Origin: Tachypleus tridentatus
Taxonomy: Eukaryota; Arthropoda; Merostomata; Xiphosura; Limulidae
Assembly (NCBI RefSeq): GCF_004210375.1
Contig: NW_027467782.1
Location: 30,421,276 to 30,485,275, forward strand
DNA length: 64,000 bases
Direction: 5' to 3'
Shown in pieces: positions 33,027 to 45,425 of this stretch. Each line of letters starts with the position of its first letter. Position 1 is the stretch's first letter. Position numbers and translations under genes: made by a program. The notes beneath the pieces were generated by a model, which did no database searches, had not been told where the DNA came from, and saw only the letters and a program-made list of their open reading frames with translations.

Positions 33027-35992
33027 CCTACTCACTAAAAAACCAAGTCTGTTTTGAAACCCCAGAGTTTGCGGCCCTCTGTTCCTTACGGAATTTAGGG
33101 GCACTATTATTATTATTATATATACATACATATATGAGAAGCTTAACAAATAACAGTTTCGGGTATATATGTGATGTTTTGTTTTGATAAATTCGAGAAT
33201 ACAACGAAAAAAAAAGTCAGAATAGTTTGTTATGAGACATGTACACCGTGTTATATACATTGTCTGTTGATCAACAATGTAGTCAACAATTATACAAGAA
33301 AATACAATATTTTTACTATGTGTGACAAGAGAATATATTGTTCTTTTACCATAAAACACCAGCACTTTATTAAAGGGTGGTGATAATCTGAAATTTCATG
33401 GTTTAATGAGAGCCACAAACACAGGTCTAATGAGCCCTGTTGTAAAATCGAGGCTCAGACTAAAGGGAGCGGAGGGGGGTGATGTAGGGCACGTCTGGAT
33501 TAGAGAGGCCCGAACCTGTTGTTAACTGTACACTAAACGTACACTATGGTCATCGGCTTCAGCTGCTAAGGCGAATAAGGTAAGGCGTTCGACAATAAAA
33601 CCGGCTAAACATGCATAACAACATAGACATGCACAATATACACATTAGATTGATTCAGCTACAAGCAACAAATTGCTTACCAGATCTAAATAACAGGAGT
33701 TTATGATTGGGAGTGATATTTTCGAATTTCATGCTCTGTTCAGTCTGTTGTGATGAAAATGTTACTTAATCTTACACTACGTACAAGACGTAGGTAGATT
33801 CTGTGATAGTGCTTGCAAGCCTTGCATCTATACTTAGGCCTACTGACTGATACTTACAAACTATCACCTAAATCGAAAAGCTTAGAAGCACGCCTATATT
33901 AAAGATGTATATTTCGGCTACTGAAAAAGCCTACGTCTAGGCCTAATTATGTATTTTAATTGGTAAGAACATGAGAATCACAAGAATAAACAATTTGTAA
34001 GCCTGTGATGCAATAAAACAATTCAACAGACCAAACTGTAGGGGATGATTGTATGCACCATACCCCCACCTAAAATGAAGGAGGTGTATCCCACTCATCC
34101 ACCCCAGGATCTACGCCCCTACTTTAGATGACTGGGTGAAAATCACTTGAATTTTACATGCGGAGAGAAAAATGGAGTTACCAGTTCTTATGTTGCTAGG
34201 ACCCTGATGAGATGTTTGTTGGCATTATAAGCATAACATCAAAGCTTAAAGTGGTATGTTTTGTTTTTTATAGGAACTATAGAACAACTCTGCTGTCTCT
34301 AAACTATCTTCGGTCTACACCAAATATCTTACTCTCTTTCTTTTCCCTTTCATTCAAGTACAAGTGGTAAGATACAACACAAAGTAACAGTGAAACAAAG
34401 TGCATTGAACAGATGCATACAGGTTTTCAGTAAGGAGTCTAATTAGTATATCCACTGCTGTGAATAGTAGTTAACAACTGTTGGCTTCTTGGAAGGGTAA
34501 GGTTCAGTAGCCAGTGCAATAAATACTTACTGGATAGAGGAACTACATTTCTTTTCTTAAAATGTCATGTAAGAGTGGGATAAGAACAAAAGAAATGAAC
34601 CCTTTCATTACAGAGTGTGTCTGTGTGACTTTGTTTATAATCATCAGTTTCCACACTGTAACTTTTAAAATGATATGTGTATCTTCACAAAATCTGACTA
34701 GCTTTCTGTAAATATTACTGGTTTTTTGTATACAAAAAAATTCAAAGTTTTTGATCAAGTATTTTCACTAAAATTAAGTTATCTTTTGAAATTCAAGAAT
34801 TGTTCAAACTGGTCCACTTTCTCTTCCTCCTCTTCAAAAAACTGCATTACAACAAACTTTAAGTGTTTTCAATCAATGGCAAGTAGTGTAGTGACTAAAA
34901 TATAAGTTCAGTGTTATAAGATAGAATACACTGTTTAATGTAGGTGGTGGTAATTTATTTTGTGAGTTAATATTTCTTGACTGTTTTGTTTCACAGTAAG
35001 AAAGTTGAAAGCAGAAGGTTATTGAAAGTTGTGTAATTGATATTAAGGCTACAGAGATTTCTAGAATGCCTCAATACTCTGCAATACTTCCAGAGTAGGA
35101 AGTGAGCCAAAAGTAAAACCGAGGAAAAGAGACTTTCAGTCAGAGAGAAGTTAGAAAATGTGAAATGAATCATTTAAAATAGAGAAAAATAGTTTGGCTT
35201 GTCAACTGCATTTTAAACTAATTGAATTTGGCCAAAATGGATTTTTGTGAAGAAGAGAACCATACAGTATTTAGATCCAGTTGTGATACATATATTGTGA
35301 AGAATTTGTCATGTTTCACTTGTTTTGAACATATTTTAAAATAAGTGGAATGCATGCTGTTCATTTATTTTTGAATTTATCTCCAAAATGTGGCAAACAC
35401 CCACTGTAAAAGAATCCTTAGTCCAACACACCAATTTAAATGATTATATATACTATTTAAAAGTAAGTTTCTAACTGGAATGAAATCAGAACATTGGAAT
35501 AATTGTGGTTCTTTAAAAAAGCTGTGGGAGTGGGTGTGCTTTTAGGTCTAATACACCAGTGTCCAAATGTATTTCATAGTCACCAAAACTGTTTAAAATG
35601 TGTTAAAAGTTTTGCTATGTGACAAAAAAATTAACTGTGTTTTTACAGATGGGTAAAAAATACATAGTAATGTTTCCAATTATTTATTAATAGAATTAAT
35701 TATACTGAAAAATAGGTGGTAGAAGTAAAGCACCAGTTCACCACAGGTCAATAGCTGTTTTGGCATGTGGCAAGTGGTGACCATGTTGAACACCATAGGT
35801 CTGAGAGATCTAGAGCAGGTGAAAACAATACTCTTTTCTCTCTTCTCATGTCTGGTGGTAATGAATGTGTTTGATTGTCAAACATAATGAATCTAATAAT
35901 TACATGTTCTTATTCTGTTTGAAAAGAAGAAAGTGGTGTTTGTGTTTATTATTTCCAAAACAAATCTGATTGATAAAATGTTTTAAAATGAA
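33027..35992. other. Non-coding stretch with a short microsatellite
   Basis: An ATT/AT microsatellite lies at about 33103-33136. 33420-33620 and 34020-34130 are less AT-rich and may be old transposon sequence, but no coding motif or splice pair is convincing. Confidence 0.4.
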
Positions 35993-35998
35993 TTTATT
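35993..35998 (-). promoter_or_regulatory. Candidate polyadenylation signal AATAAA
   Basis: AATAAA on the - strand about 200 nt downstream of the stop codon at 36200-36202, consistent with the terminal exon proposed there. Confidence 0.4.
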
Positions 35999-36199
35999 GC
36001 AAATAGAAACAGTTAACTGCTTTATAAGCTTTAATACTTTTAAAGACAAACATATTTATCAATGCATTTGATGCACAAGTAAAGCATTCACATGCTGAAC
36101 TGGAAACAAGTGTTGATAAGTGGATATTTCTAGGCATCTGTTAAAAAAACCTTGCAAGAATTTTTTAAAATTATTTTCCTGATTCAGTAAAGTGAAACT

Positions 36200-36424
36200 T
36201 CAATTACTCAGGAGCCTCTTGTTGGGAAAGTTTTGTTTACGTATTTCGGCATACATGCTGTTTTGCCTATCTTCATGAAAAGTATTTAAAGGTTGTTTAA
36301 TCAAATTATAGATGATAACAACCAGAGTAACCAAACAATAATAAAGCTGTATTGTACTTAATTTTACCCTTCTTTCATAAATCAACAAACATGGCAGTGG
36401 ACTTGAAGTACTATTGACACCCAC
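36200..36424 (-). CDS. Candidate terminal exon of an unidentified membrane protein
   Basis: On the - strand a strong acceptor ('gttctattttccag') ends exactly at 36425 and opens a 74-codon frame to TGA. The sequence starts VGVNSTSSPLPCLLIYERR, has one hydrophobic span (LYYCLVTLVVIIYNLI, about residues 26-41) and a polar tail (FHEDRQNSMYAEIRKQNF...). An N-glycosylation-type NST site precedes the span. A one-pass protein with a short tail is plausible. No upstream exon was found and I do not recognise the family. An AATAAA lies about 200 nt downstream. A chance frame behind a chance acceptor remains possible. Confidence 0.4.
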   Translation of the reverse strand: MGVNSTSSPLPCLLIYERRVKLSTIQLYYCLVTLVVIIYNLIKQPLNTFHEDRQNSMYAEIRKQNFPNKRLLSN

Positions 36425-38259
36425 CTGGAAAATAGAATAACAACTGTTCTCAGTGTTCTGGAAATGAAACTAGTATTTATGTCTGAGAAAAGAAGGAAAA
36501 TAGCTAAATTTTGTCTTGATTTGTTGAAAGTAGAATTAGTTGGTATACTGATACCATAAACCTCATTGCTATATCGTGTATATATATATATAAAACACAA
36601 ATATCTGTCTTTCTCTTGTTACATTATCTTCACTGGACCAATCTTAACCAAACTGTGTGAAATGTTTTTTTAAAGAAGACCAAAAACAGCACTGCTTTCA
36701 ATAGATGACTATCCTTCTTCATGAGAGTAAATGTGAAGATAATTTGGAAAAGGGGACATATTAATGTAGGGTTCGTAACTCCTCCACCCCCCATTATTGC
36801 TGTTATTGAACACTTTAATAAAGTTAACATTAATTATATTTGTAGATGGTGTCTTGATCTTAAACTAAAAAGTAAGACACGTTTATAATTTTTTCTAATA
36901 TGCATGCATGCAGTGTGCCTAAAGCAGACAAACATTTAATATATACATCTCAGAGACTGTGCTGGGCTCTCTTTGGAGGAATTAAATGAACAAAGATGAC
37001 TGCCTTTGTTACAATAATACATAAACTGAGATGAAGTTTCTATTTCAACAGCCACCATAAGGCTGGTATGAAAAGCTGTTGTTTGAGTTGTAATAATTTC
37101 TTACTTTGACCTATCTGTAAGACACTTCTGTAGCCATTGGTTTTCTATTAAATAATCATGTGAAACACTGCAGAAAGATGTGATGAGCTGGGTGTTGAAA
37201 GCAGGTAACAGAATGCACCCCTACTGACATTACAATTGATACTACCTCTTTCTACAGGGTCATAATAACCATTATACAGTCTAGTAAATGAATGTTCTAA
37301 ATGAATTGTATGAAAATCAAGATTTTTCTAATTTATCATATCTTCCAGCCCCAGGTTTTGTTTAAGTTCATGTACAAATAAAGGACAGGTACCTCGGCTT
37401 GATAAATATGAAACATAAAATTTGGAGTTATTTTTATGATTCTAGCTCAGAACTTCTTACTAGGGTGTGCTAGTTGACTTCTAGGTGTTGCTGTACCTAA
37501 TATGAGTCATGACAGCTGGTACCTGCTGCTTCGTGGGATAGTTCACCTGGTATCAACTTGAGTGTGAATTTGTATCATTAATGGCACAAAAGTAATATGT
37601 TCTTCTGGATTATTGCCATCTAAGTTGATTGGCCAGCTACAAGGAGAACATAAATCATGTAATTAGTTTCTGTTTCGAAAGAATTGTGACCTGTAAAGTG
37701 CAGAATTTTTATCTAGGTATGTGTTGAGTCTGCAGTGCATTTTTTAATATTTTTTCCTTTTGAGTCTGTTTTAATTTTCATTCCTCATGTCAATTTTATT
37801 TTGCAAAGTGGTAAACATCTGAACTAATTATAGATTATCAAAAAGTTAGAACTTGTGTTTGGTAAACCCCATGTTCTTTATAATGTAATATTTTCTCACA
37901 CTAATCTTCCATCTCAATAAATCACCAAGTGTGTCAGTATGCAGGGTGTGGATTACATGAATGCCTCTATTTTTGTAAACTATAATAATTAATCACATCA
38001 GTACTTCCAAAGTTTATTTTTCATTGTATGGATCTCTGGTAAATCTGTTTTAAGTTTATTTTATATTGTCTTGACAGAACTAATGGGGGCATCTAGTCAA
38101 CTGTGAAAGTATTATCAAAGTAGCCATTATTCTAAACCAAAACATATATGGTTAAGAATAGAATAGCTCTTCATCCCTACCATGCCTTGTATTGAGTGAA
38201 TCATTACGGTCTGCATTTGAAAATAGATCTTTGTGGTCATCCATTGCACTGTTTCAAGT
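36425..38259. other. Non-coding stretch
   Basis: 36600-36800 has features of an old interspersed repeat. 37350-37700 is less AT-rich. No exon could be supported. Confidence 0.4.
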
Positions 38260-38309
38260 GTTGTTGTTCCTTCAGACTCTCCACTGTATTTTATGCCCTC
38301 ACTTTTCTT

Positions 38310-38514
38310 CTAATGAAGATTGATAGCCCTCATTACATTCCAGTTTTCCCATAAGTACCACATCTTTCTTATCTGGGTGAAATGTATACCTGGCTCAGTC
38401 TCCCACATCAGTTTTCCAAATTTGACTTTCTTGTCTTCAGGTGTGTCCTCTGGATGGCTTTGGAGGATGCTTCTTTCCTTCCCTAAAACTGTTTCTTCCA
38501 CCTATTCAATGTAA
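38310..38514 (-). pseudogene. Unidentified charged, Trp-rich ORF remnant
   Basis: The - strand frame reads RSILQSHPEDTPEDKKVKFG, KLMWETEPGIHFTQIRKMWY and LWENWNVMRAINLH. The Trp and acidic content looks protein-like and not random, but there is no splice context and I cannot name the family. A decayed transposon ORF is the simplest reading. Confidence 0.25.
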
Positions 38515-38873
38515 GATTCTTGCTATATGTTGATATGACATAATGCACTGTATTGGAAGTTGTAATTCACCTAAACTGTAAATGTATTTCTGGAAGGTTC
38601 TTACCAAATTTCACACTTCCCATCTTACCTTTTCATTAAAACCTGATGCTTCCAGATTCTAAGAGAACTTAAAGTGATATCTGGTAGAATTGAACAGAGG
38701 AAGTCATAAGCGTAATGAGAATACCTTGCACTATTACTGATGGAGGGTTGTCACATGATAATTTTAATGAATAATTTGCAATCAAGAGGAGGCAGTAACT
38801 CAGGACATGCTTGAAAACAAGTTTCACAAATAGATGCCAGCATTGAATGAGAATATCTATTGATGTAAAAGGA

Positions 38874-39150
38874 TTGTTTGTTTGTTTTATAATTTCGTGA
38901 AAGCTACATGAGGTCTATCTCCACTAGCCATCCTTAATTTAGCAGTGTAAGACTAGAGGGAAGACAGCTAGTCATCACCACTCGCTGCCAACTCTTGGGC
39001 TACTTCTCTACCAATGAATGTTGGGATTGACCGTAACATTAGAAGTCCCCTACAGCCAAAGGGTGAGCATGTTTGGTGTGATGGGGATTGGAACTAGCAA
39101 CTTTCAAATTACAAGTTGAGGGTCTTAACTGCCTGGTTATTTCAGACCTG
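38874..39150 (-). mobile_element. SINE family A with 10-bp target-site duplication
   Basis: It contains, on the + strand, 'ttagcagtgtaagactagag', 'cagctagtcatcaccactcg' and 'gggtgagcatgtttgg', the reverse complement of the family A body. The direct repeat 'tgtaaaagga' flanks it at 38864-38873 and 39151-39160. Confidence 0.85.
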
Positions 39151-39160
39151 TGTAAAAGGA

Positions 39161-40570
39161 GATAAGTACTTATTGGAAGTTAATTTTTAGTACAAAAAAT
39201 TATAAATATCACAACAATTTTATAGAATACGTGATGTAGATTAAAAATAAGTATGCAGATTAATCAGTCTGTAGAATGGTATTCTTGAAGTATTGAAAAT
39301 ATGATTCAATTTATAAAATTTAGTAATTTTAAATATTAAAAACATCTAATACTTTTATGACCTGCCAAGGAAAGAAAAAAAAAATGTAGTGTTGGTAATT
39401 TGATTCATCCAAAAACAGCTTACATCAATAAGGGTTTGTATTCAGTTGTAATTATTTCAGTCCCAGTAAAAATAGTTGCATAACTCAGTGTTAAAAATGT
39501 GTAACTGAATAACTGTACATTTTGATTTAAAGGGGAGATTCGACAAATTCTGAAGAGTTAAAATAACAGTTTTAGAAATATATTATTTCCAAGGAACTTT
39601 CAAAGTGTGATCACAGTAATGGTTACAAGGTTTATAGATCAAAATAATCCATTGTGTTATTAATATTGTAAGGATTAAAACCATACATTTACTAAAATAG
39701 ATTAATTTCTGCATATAATCTAAGCAGAACTGTTGTATTACATATTCAAAACTAACATCATATTATTAGGACATTGCGAATGTTACAGCTACATACACTT
39801 CTAAAAGGTTATTAATATAACTTGGAGAAATGGTGCTTACTTGTGTGAATATAATACACCACTTACTTAGTAAAATTCATATAATTAAATAGTAATTGTG
39901 CACAATTTTCTAACTGCTGCATAATAAACTTACAAGGAAAGTATACAGTTTTATCACCTCACAAAAATATAAGACTAGAAACATATTAATCCATTACTTT
40001 TTAAAAGGTACAATAATTTTATAAATAGCATGTGGTAATATGTTCACGTACAAACATTACAAATTATTAGTATACATAATGAATAATGGACTATTTTTAA
40101 AAAGGGTCGATGGTAAGTCTGAAAACGTCTCGTGGTCGTCGTTTTCGAAGATTGTTTTTCTTTGTAGGAGTAAAATGTTGAGAACACGAGACAGTAATAG
40201 AAGATTCTGTCGAACACAGCATCAGTTCCATATCTGTGGGGTGAATGAGACTGTCTCGATAATGAGTGTCGAAATCTTCAAAAGTCGCTAACAGGTTGTT
40301 TGTCTGTCTTAGTTCTCCAGGCTATCTTGGAAATACATATCTAGGTTTCAACATGCTTGTTTGGAAGAAATCAGTTGATGTTTAAAAGTGCGTTTGTGAT
40401 GATTGAGTTTTCATTATATCCTTCTTTGTATGGAGTGTCTGTGTAAATTTGTCTATTGACTTAAATAGCTTCTCGACTTGTGTATTCTGCATGAACATGT
40501 CTTTGAAATTTGTTTCTAGTTGTGGATGCTTTTTTGGTAAGAATGGCTTGGATGAAGGTGGCGGATGTCC
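39161..40570. other. AT-rich stretch without recognised features
   Basis: No convincing coding frame. 40040-40291 is open on the + strand but has no family resemblance or splice context. Confidence 0.45.
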
Positions 40571-40578
40571 AATGTTTC

Positions 40579-40850
40579 GGGGCCCAGCATGGCCAGGTGG
40601 TTAAAGCGCTCGGATCGTAATCTGAGACTTGCGGGTTCGAATACCCGTTGCACCAAACATGCTCGCCATTTTAGTCGTGGGAGCGTTATAATGTCACGGT
40701 CAATCACACTATTTGTTGATAAAAGAGTAGCCCAAGAGTTGGTGGTGATGACTAGCTGTCTTCCTTTTAGTTTTACACTGCTAAATTAGGGACGGCTAGA
40801 ACAAATAGCCCTCGTGTAGCTGTGCATGAAATTCAAAAACCAAACAAAAA
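40579..40850 (+). mobile_element. SINE family A, first of a tandem pair
   Basis: It starts 'ggggcccagcatggccagg', includes the tRNA-like head with B box 'gcgggttcgaatacccg', then 'aaacatgctcgcc', 'gtagcccaagagttgg' and 'aattagggacggctag', with an A-rich tail. A likely short duplication 'ccaatgtttc'/'ccaatatttc' flanks it. Confidence 0.85.
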
Positions 40851-40881
40851 CCAATATTTCCTTGAAGTTTACTATTCTTCT

Positions 40882-41160
40882 GGCGCTGCATGGCCAGGTG
40901 GTTAAGGCGCTTAACTTGTAATGCGAGGATCGCGGGTTCAATTTCCGTCTCACCAAACATGCTCGCCCTTTCAGCCGTAGGGGCATTATAGTGTCTCGAT
41001 CAAACCCACAATTCGTTGGTAAAAGAGTAGCCCAAGAGTTGGCGGTCAGTGGTGAAAACAAGCTGCCTTCCTTCTATTCTTACATTGCTAAATTAGGGAC
41101 GGCTAATACAGTTAGCCCTCGTGTAAATGTGCGCGAAATTCGAAAAAGAAAACAAAAACC
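40882..41160 (+). mobile_element. SINE family A, second of a tandem pair
   Basis: It is complete from 'ggcgctgcatggccagg' to the A-rich tail. The roughly 30-nt sequence before it (40851-40881) is repeated after it (41159-41189) with four differences, which is either an unusually long target duplication or a tandem duplication of SINE plus flank. Confidence 0.85.
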
Positions 41161-41189
41161 AATATTTCGTTGAAGTTTTCTATTTTTCT

Positions 41190-41611
41190 ACCTAAAAGTT
41201 AAAGCTTAACGTCAAGGCCACTTATTAACGAGTGTTTTATATCTTGAATATTATGAAGTGTTTGTTTATTATGATTTATATGTTTATTGTAGAGCATATT
41301 CAGCGGGGGTATCAACCGTGTTGAAAATCGATACACTTATCTCTGTCCCACTATGGATCTTTTTATAAAGTGAATGGAGTAAGTTGTTTGTTTGTTGTTA
41401 AACGCGATGTTTCGTGAAGGGCTATTTGTATGCTGTCGAAGGTTTTTAAAATTCGAATTTTACTTTATATGTGCTATCAGAATTGTTATCACTTGCAGCA
41501 TTGAAATCAATAAAAGATACATTATACTTAAGTTGATTACTTTTGTTGTGTTTGAGAAACGAGCTTTTGCTGAAAACGTGCTAAGTGTCTTAGTTTTGTT
41601 TCTCTTTACAC
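41190..41611. other. Non-coding stretch between SINEs
   Basis: A 137-codon frame (41392-41805) crosses into SINE C and SINE A-like DNA and is not considered a gene. Confidence 0.5.
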
Positions 41612-41720
41612 GTCCCTCCCAGTGCCACACAGGTATGTCTGCGGACTTGCACCGCTACAAACCGGGTTTCGATACCCATTGTGTAGCTTTGTGTTTAATT
41701 CCAAACAAGCAAGCAATTAA
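41612..41720 (+). mobile_element. SINE family C copy
   Basis: It has 'ctcccagtgccacacaggta', 'gtctgcggacttgcaccgct', 'cgggtttcgatacccattg' and a 'gctttgtgtttaattccaaa' 3' end, then a CAAG/A-rich tail. Confidence 0.8.
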
Positions 41721-41766
41721 ATCTTTAGACGTAATATGTGAAAAAACAAAAGTAATTTATCACGTG

Positions 41767-41995
41767 ACTGACTGGACAGTGAGTGGTCAGCGTTCTGGAC
41801 TGTGAATCGGAGGTCTTACACGTTGCCTTAAAATCGCGCCTCGCACTTTGGGTCTGTGTCAAAAGAGCGACATTGAAATGACATTATTAGAGTGGCTCAA
41901 GGGCTGGATGTCAGCGCTGTTGTAGCCACTTTAAAATTAGGGACTACTAACCCAGATAGCCCTTGTAAATATCCGAAACAAACAAAATTATTTCT
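41767..41995 (+). mobile_element. Diverged SINE of the family A type
   Basis: A tRNA-like head ('gtgagtggtcagcgttctgg', 'gtgaatcggaggtctt') is followed by 'aattagggactactaac', 'cagatagccctt' and an 'aaacaaacaaa' tail. The middle region differs from family A, so it may be a separate subfamily. Confidence 0.6.
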
Positions 41996-44101
41996 CTTAG
42001 TGGCCGTTCCCTACACAGCTTTGACCCTCACTGAGCTGAGACTCCGTCGCCTTTTGACTATGAGATTTCACTGACCCTAATGCCCTTGGGTTAAGTCTTG
42101 ATGGGAGATCAATCGCTTGTACTTGTCGGGTTTTAAAAGACTTTCATAAAAGCAGTCTTCACGTGTCAAATTGTTCAGATAGTTTTCAATAGCATCTGTT
42201 TGTACAAGTGTGCACGAAATATTTCTATTACCTAAATTGCTGAGACAAAACTAGTACAGTTTAACTGTTGTCTCCTGGCGACATATATTTCATAATAGTT
42301 TTTACTTTTATGAGACTTTTTATTTGTTTTAAGTTCAAATTCCTTTAGTAACAAGTTTCTCCAGTATAGCTGTTTACATGGAACACCAATCAAATATTAC
42401 TTTGTTATTATATGGTTACAAGTCTTATTTTACATTGTAGGTTATTAGTAGCGTGTTAACAGTAGTCAGGATTTTTGAGATTGGAAGAAATATTTTTACC
42501 CTGGCATTGATTACGTAAAACAAACCGTAAAAAAGTTATAACATAATCGTTTAAAATTTATGGATTAAAATCAATCAAGCATGACTACATTCATTGATTA
42601 TTATTTTTTTTTTTTTTTGTCGTACTTTGGTCTCCAAGCGTTTCGGACTCGTTCAGGCCATTCTAGAGGTTGTACAAAGTAAATATAGGCAGCGATTATG
42701 TGTTAACTGTACTTTTCAGTTACTACATTTTGTTATCTTGGGTTAAAAATCGTACACTTAGCTCCTGTTAGTAAAGTTTTTAAAGATGGCATCTATAAGG
42801 GCTGAAACATTGCTAAAGAATGCAGGTTACACTGTCAAACTTGATGCTTCGCGTGAAGGGCCCTTTAAAAGAAATTCAAAATACTTCCGCTAGTTTTAGG
42901 CAGAAATATATAATTGCTCAATATGATAAAATTAGTTGGACTAACGGTTGTGCTCACTTGTCTCTTGTTAAATGCAAAGCTACATAACGGACTATATTTG
43001 ACTGTGCCCACCGCTTATCGAACTCTCATTTTTTATCTTGATGAGCCTGAAAGATTACTTCTGTGTTAGTGAGAGCCCCCCACGCTAGTGGACAGTGTAA
43101 GAACATGAAGACTTACGCTAATATAAGCCTTCACTTCGTGCAACTAACTATTCACGTTATATGATATACATTTTAGAGAGAATTTTGTAAACTTGGCTGG
43201 GAGCTGTAAATTCGAATAGCCCTTCAATGTCATGCAATCAAGGTATTTAAGTTGTACCTGTGAAAAAAATAAGGGCTGGCGGAATAAGGAGTAAGTAACT
43301 GAACAAGAACATTAAACAAATATTTGGAAGTACATGCTTGGATTGGAAACGTTGTTTCCGTCTTATTTGGTAATACGACGTGAACTGGAAGATAGGTGTT
43401 AACCCTAAAGTTGATTTGGCTCTAATAACGTTAAAAAACTCGTTGAACGTTTGAAACCTGTCTCGCACGTACATCGCTATTGTGCAAGATTCGAATCTTC
43501 GTTCCAAACTTTTCTCTAAAACTAGTAGTTAACGTGAATTATTTTTCGTGTTTAATCAGCGATAACAGGAATAATTATGTGGATACAGATAATTAAGATT
43601 TATTTCCCTTTTGCTATTTAACCTTTTGTTTAAAATCGTAATACTATTTTCTGATATCTTTGTACCGATATCGCCTTGAAAACATACTGTTTATCAGTAT
43701 TGTAGGGTCAATACTAACTAGCTCTTACTGTTATTTTTAGCCGCGGCATAGCGGTTCGTAGTACACCTCTAAGTTGTCGTTTTTTTAAAAGCACAAACGT
43801 TTAGCTCACAGCTTCGTCATTTCTTGATGGATTTGAGATTTAATTGCAGTTTTGAACTCGGAAGATCAAACCCTTTCGACTGACGTATTTGATCACGTCC
43901 AAAGTCTCATAGATGAATCTACTCTAATCGTGCCTAAAAGAATTTCTATTTGAGGGTAGGCGAGTAGATAACGTGCTGAGTAATAAAGTTGAATCGGGTT
44001 GTATGCTTGATATTGCCTGTAAAGAAAAATATAGCTAATAAATCGACTAGTAGATTATCCATGCCTAAAAGTGATCCAAGTGTTGTAGATATTAAGGATT
44101 C
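41996..44101. other. Non-coding stretch, somewhat less AT-rich
   Basis: A poly-T run lies at 42605-42619. A weak SINE B-like head may be present at 43074-43130. No exon could be supported; the - strand frame at 43247-43507 is not convincing. Confidence 0.4.
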
Positions 44102-44384
44102 GGGCCCGGCATGGCCTAGCGCGTAAGGCGTGCGACTCGTAATCCGAGGGTCGCGGGTTCGCGCCCGCGTCGCGCTAAACATGCTCGCCCTCCCAGCCGT
44201 GGGGGTGTATAATGTGACGGTCAATCCCACTATTCGTTGGTAAAAGAGTAGCCCACGAGTTGGCGGTGGGTGGTGACGACTAGCTGCCTTCCCTCTAGTC
44301 TTACACTGCTAAATTAGGGACGGCTAGCACAGATAGCCCTCGAGTAGCTTTGTGCGAAATTCCCAAACAAACAAAACAAACAAA
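44102..44384 (+). mobile_element. SINE family A, most intact copy, with 11-bp target-site duplication
   Basis: Full length: 'gggcccggcatggcctagcg', A and B boxes, the tRNA-Thr-like loop 'actcgtaatccg', then 'aaacatgctcgccctcccag', 'gttggtaaaagagtagccca', 'aattagggacggctagcac' and a CAAA tail. The direct repeat 'attaaggattc' flanks it at 44091-44101 and 44385-44395. Its GC-rich, CpG-rich head suggests a young insertion. Confidence 0.95.
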
Positions 44385-44571
44385 ATTAAGGATTCCTTCT
44401 TATTTATTTTAGTAACCTTTAATTTTTCGGAGCAATTCAATAACGTAATAAGTTATTAGTAGCGTACTAGGTTAATACTGTATTTCTGGAAACGGATTCC
44501 TTCTTATCCTAGAATTTCCAGTTCATCAATTCGAAAATAAATGTTGGGTTATTACAAAGGGTTGCCATTGT

Positions 44572-44694
44572 TGTTTGTTATTAAACACAAAAATTCACAA
44601 AGGGTTATCTGTGTTCTGCCCACCATGGGTATCAAAGCCCGGTTTCTTGTGGTATAAGTCCGCCGACATTCCACTGTGCTTCTGGGGGAATCAC
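44572..44694 (-). mobile_element. SINE family C copy
   Basis: On the + strand it reads 'attaaacacaaaaattcaca', 'caccatgggtatcaaagccc' and 'ataagtccgccgacattcca', the reverse complement of family C. Confidence 0.8.
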
Positions 44695-45309
44695 AGAGGG
44701 TTCTTGCCTTCATAATATTTATCTTTTGCCATTACTGAAAAAACCTACAATAACTTCAGAATATATTTCACGGTATCACTGACCATTAGATACCACTTTG
44801 GAGAGCTAATTATTAGAATATTTTAGAATAGGCCTTTGTTTACAGTTATAACTCTGAGTGTAAGTTGTAGAACAGGCTTTTCATTGCAGTTATAATTTTG
44901 AAAATGAGTTATCAGTTCGATAATAATACCTGTAATATTACCCCACCTTTAAATAGTCTAAAAACGTCATTTTTGTATAAATATTTATTTACAATAAAAA
45001 GAATACAACATTAAAATCATTGCAACTTCTCTTTGTTGACATGAAAATGACATAAGAATGTCGAAATGTTGTTCTTCACTTTACTTTACTTAAAGTTTCA
45101 ATACCCATACCAGCCATCTTGATAATACATTTTTTACTTCAAGTGGGTTTTTCGTTATCACGGACAATAAATAGTTATTAAAAACAGGACTAGCCATAAA
45201 AAGAGATTTCACACATGTTTTGGTATCTGTGTAAAGTATTGTAACATTGTATTAATTTCAATCGTAAATACTCCATTTTATTACAGATATTAGAGAAGCC
45301 TATTTTTCG
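44695..45309. other. AT-rich stretch without recognised features
   Basis: No convincing coding frame, splice pair or known repeat is visible before the Penelope element. Confidence 0.5.
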
Positions 45310-45425
45310 GAAAGTATATGGTTTCGTGGTTTTTTTATTTGTGAGCTGTATTTACTTTAGTTGGTTGATTTTGCTTTCTGTCTAGGTGGGTGCGTATAAT
45401 GTTTTCTACGGTTTGTGGAGGAAAC
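45310..45425 (-). mobile_element. Penelope RT-thumb fragment, inverted
   Basis: The - strand reads KFPPQTVENIIRTHLDRKQN followed by QPTKVNTAHK, the thumb segment that in the 3.1-3.8 kb copy precedes the connector on the same strand. Here it is inverted relative to the GIY-YIG part that begins at about 45424. Confidence 0.7.

Noticed and set aside
41392..41805. 137-codon + strand ORF
   Set aside because: Its second half is SINE sequence, and no splice or family evidence supports it.
43247..43507. 86-codon - strand ORF
   Set aside because: No resemblance to a family and no splice context; composition is like the surroundings.
44102..44180. tRNA-Thr gene at the head of the SINE
   Set aside because: The tRNA-like head continues directly into the SINE body, is shared by several copies here, and is flanked with that body by target duplications.
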